From CAZJWR01 sp964549765 (GTDB taxonomy: Bacteria > Zixibacteria > MSB-5A5 > GN15 > JAAZOE01), in NCBI GenBank assembly GCA_964549765.1, contig CAZJWR010000088.1:1-12667 (forward strand): 12,667 nucleotides of DNA, given 5' to 3'. This document shows, piece by piece, positions 11,495 to 12,667 of this stretch. The notes beneath the pieces are model-generated. The model worked only from the letters and a program-made list of their open reading frames with translations, had not been told where the DNA came from and did no database searches. Made by a program: the position numbers and the translations under genes. Within the stretch, counting starts at the first letter, position 1; every line of letters starts with the position of its first letter.

Positions 11495-12667
11495 ATGATT
11501 AACAGGATGTTCTGGCTGGCGGTCATCGCCCTTTGGTGCGCCGCGAGTGCTCTGGCGCAGGGGCCGGCTAACGATCCCGGTACACGGGATACGCTTTATG
11601 TCGGGTCCGTTCAGGTTGACGCGGGTCAAAAAGCGGTCGTGCCGATTACCTTCGTCAATGACGAGGAACTCGGGGCGGTGACCATCCCCTTGGGCTGGTC
11701 GTCTCCCAATATCACCCTCGACTCGGTCTCATTTGCGGGATCGCGCATCAACTATATATCCACCAAGCCGCTCACGATTTACAGCGCCGATCAGGAAGTC
11801 GTGTTCGGAGCCGTCGTAATTCTTGAGGCGTTCATTCCACCCGGATCGGGCCTGATGGCGACCCTTTATTTCGATGTTCCGCCGGGCACGCCGGATCAGT
11901 TGATTTATATCGACAGCGCCCTGGTCGGGCCCGCCTACTTGTTGTTTACCAATACCAATGGGACCAACTTCACCCCGGAATTCTTCCCGGGGACAATCCA
12001 GGTCGGCGAATCGTTACCGCCGCATATTAATGTTTCGCCCCAATCGATGACATTTGAAGGTACCATCGGATATCCCAGCCCGCCCTCTCAGGCGCTTTCG
12101 ATCAGCAATGGCGGAAACGGGACACTTACCTGGACGGCCGCCTTTTCCTCGTCGTGGCTGAGCGTTAATCCGGCGAGCGGCACGGCGCCATCGGTAACCG
12201 CCGTCAAAGCCGATCATACCGGGCTGCCGGAAGGAACCTATTACGATACTCTGGTGATTTCATCGCCCGATGCTGATAACAGCCCCCGGAGAATTCCCAT
12301 ACAACTGGACGTGGTGTCGCTGCCGCCGCAAATAGCTGTGTCGCCGACGTCGTTTACCGTCTCGGGCGTCCAGGGCGGGGCCAACCCCGCCGATCGCTTC
12401 TTGTATATTTCCAACACGCAGGTCGGCAGCGTGCTCAATTGGACGGTAACCAATACCTCCGGCTGGCTGAGCCTTTCACCGGCGTCGGGAAGCCCGCCCG
12501 ATTCGGTGACCCTGTCGTTCGATATTACCGGTCTGACCTACGGATTTTATTACGATACGATCGTTGTTTCCGATCCAGCCGCGGCCAATACCCCGAAACT
12601 CGTTCCCGTTACCCTGCAGATCGTTTCCGATTTGCCCGTCATGGAACTCGATCCCGACACTCTGCAT
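11495..12667 (+). CDS. Secreted cohesin-like plus BACON-like repeat protein (partial, runs off the window)
   Basis: An open frame of 391 codons with no stop before the window ends. AGGAGG (11483-11488) lies 6 nt before the ATG. Residues 1-21 are a signal peptide ending in ALA before Gln22. The first domain (about 30-170) is paralogous to the previous gene: VNDEELGAVTIPL, DSVSFAGSR, VVFGAVV and GSGLMATLYF. Then come two beta-sandwich repeats (about 174-272 and 276-376) with the pattern INVSPQSMTF ... LTWTA ... SSWLSVNPASGT ... GTYYDTLVIS, and again IAVSPTSFTV ... WLSLSPASGSPPDSV ... GFYYDTIVVS. A third begins at 381 (PVMELDPDTL). The WLSVxPxSG motif is typical of BACON-type (Ig-like) domains, which are often found in carbohydrate-binding or surface proteins. 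The missing C terminus may carry an anchoring or sorting signal. Confidence 0.85.
   Translation, partial: MINRMFWLAVIALWCAASALAQGPANDPGTRDTLYVGSVQVDAGQKAVVPITFVNDEELGAVTIPLGWSSPNITLDSVSFAGSRINYISTKPLTIYSADQEVVFGAVVILEAFIPPGSGLMATLYFDVPPGTPDQLIYIDSALVGPAYLLFTNTNGTNFTPEFFPGTIQVGESLPPHINVSPQSMTFEGTIGYPSPPSQALSISNGGNGTLTWTAAFSSSWLSVNPASGTAPSVTAVKADHTGLPEGTYYDTLVISSPDADNSPRRIPIQLDVVSLPPQIAVSPTSFTVSGVQGGANPADRFLYISNTQVGSVLNWTVTNTSGWLSLSPASGSPPDSVTLSFDITGLTYGFYYDTIVVSDPAAANTPKLVPVTLQIVSDLPVMELDPDTLH

Noticed and set aside
1..12667. Search for tRNA, rRNA, CRISPR arrays, insertion sequences and prophage genes
   Set aside because: I saw no cloverleaf, spaced direct-repeat array, transposase motif or terminal inverted repeats; all longer stretches are accounted for by the genes listed.

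Overview
The window looks like chromosomal DNA of a Gram-negative bacterium of the Fibrobacteres-Chlorobi-Bacteroidetes (FCB) side of the tree. A Zixibacteria-like lineage is my best guess. The reasons are a TonB/ExbD energising cluster, a PorV/PorQ-type outer-membrane barrel, secreted proteins with cohesin-like and BACON-like modules, medium-high GC, clear AGGAGG ribosome binding sites and TTGACA-N17-TANTTT promoters. The taxonomic call is inference from gene style; no rRNA or tRNA is present.

Region 1 (1-3626, + strand) is an envelope-energisation cluster. The last codons of an upstream gene run straight into exbD-1, then exbD-2 and tonB-1, packed with gaps of 0, 23 and 2 nt. After a strong hairpin come two small single-pass membrane proteins of unknown function, the second overlapping the start of a second tonB. 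The two TonB proteins share a cytoplasmic PYGAFE motif and a near-identical C-terminal domain. Their periplasmic linkers differ: proline-rich and acidic in one, glycine-rich in the other.

Region 2 (3711-4898, - strand) encodes a signal-peptide-bearing outer-membrane beta-barrel. It is convergent with tonB-2, with a hairpin between them, and divergent from region 3.

Region 3 (about 5100-8010, + strand) is the most interesting part. A very strong promoter (two phased A-tracts, consensus -35, 17-bp spacer) carries a perfect 16-bp palindrome inside its spacer. This palindrome matches the LexA-box pattern that I recall being reported for Fibrobacter succinogenes. Behind it lie a 49-codon zinc-ribbon gene and an 874-residue Ski2-like helicase ending in an OmpR/PhoB-type winged helix. 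A full Shine-Dalgarno sequence and an in-frame ATG sit just before that last domain, so a separate 141-residue DNA-binding protein may also be made. The set reads as a candidate DNA-damage-inducible repair module.

Region 4 (8113-10611) is a full-length LonA-type protease with an intact Ser-Lys dyad. Its AAA+ motifs are eroded: Walker A Thr, Walker B order, pore-loop Tyr and sensor-2 Arg are all changed. It also has a very basic C-terminal tail. It is probably a non-canonical Lon paralogue.

Region 5 (10644-12667) holds two tandem secreted paralogues, each with its own good promoter. The first is a single cohesin-like domain. The second has the same domain followed by BACON-like repeats and runs off the window. 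No insertion sequence, CRISPR array, tRNA or rRNA was seen.
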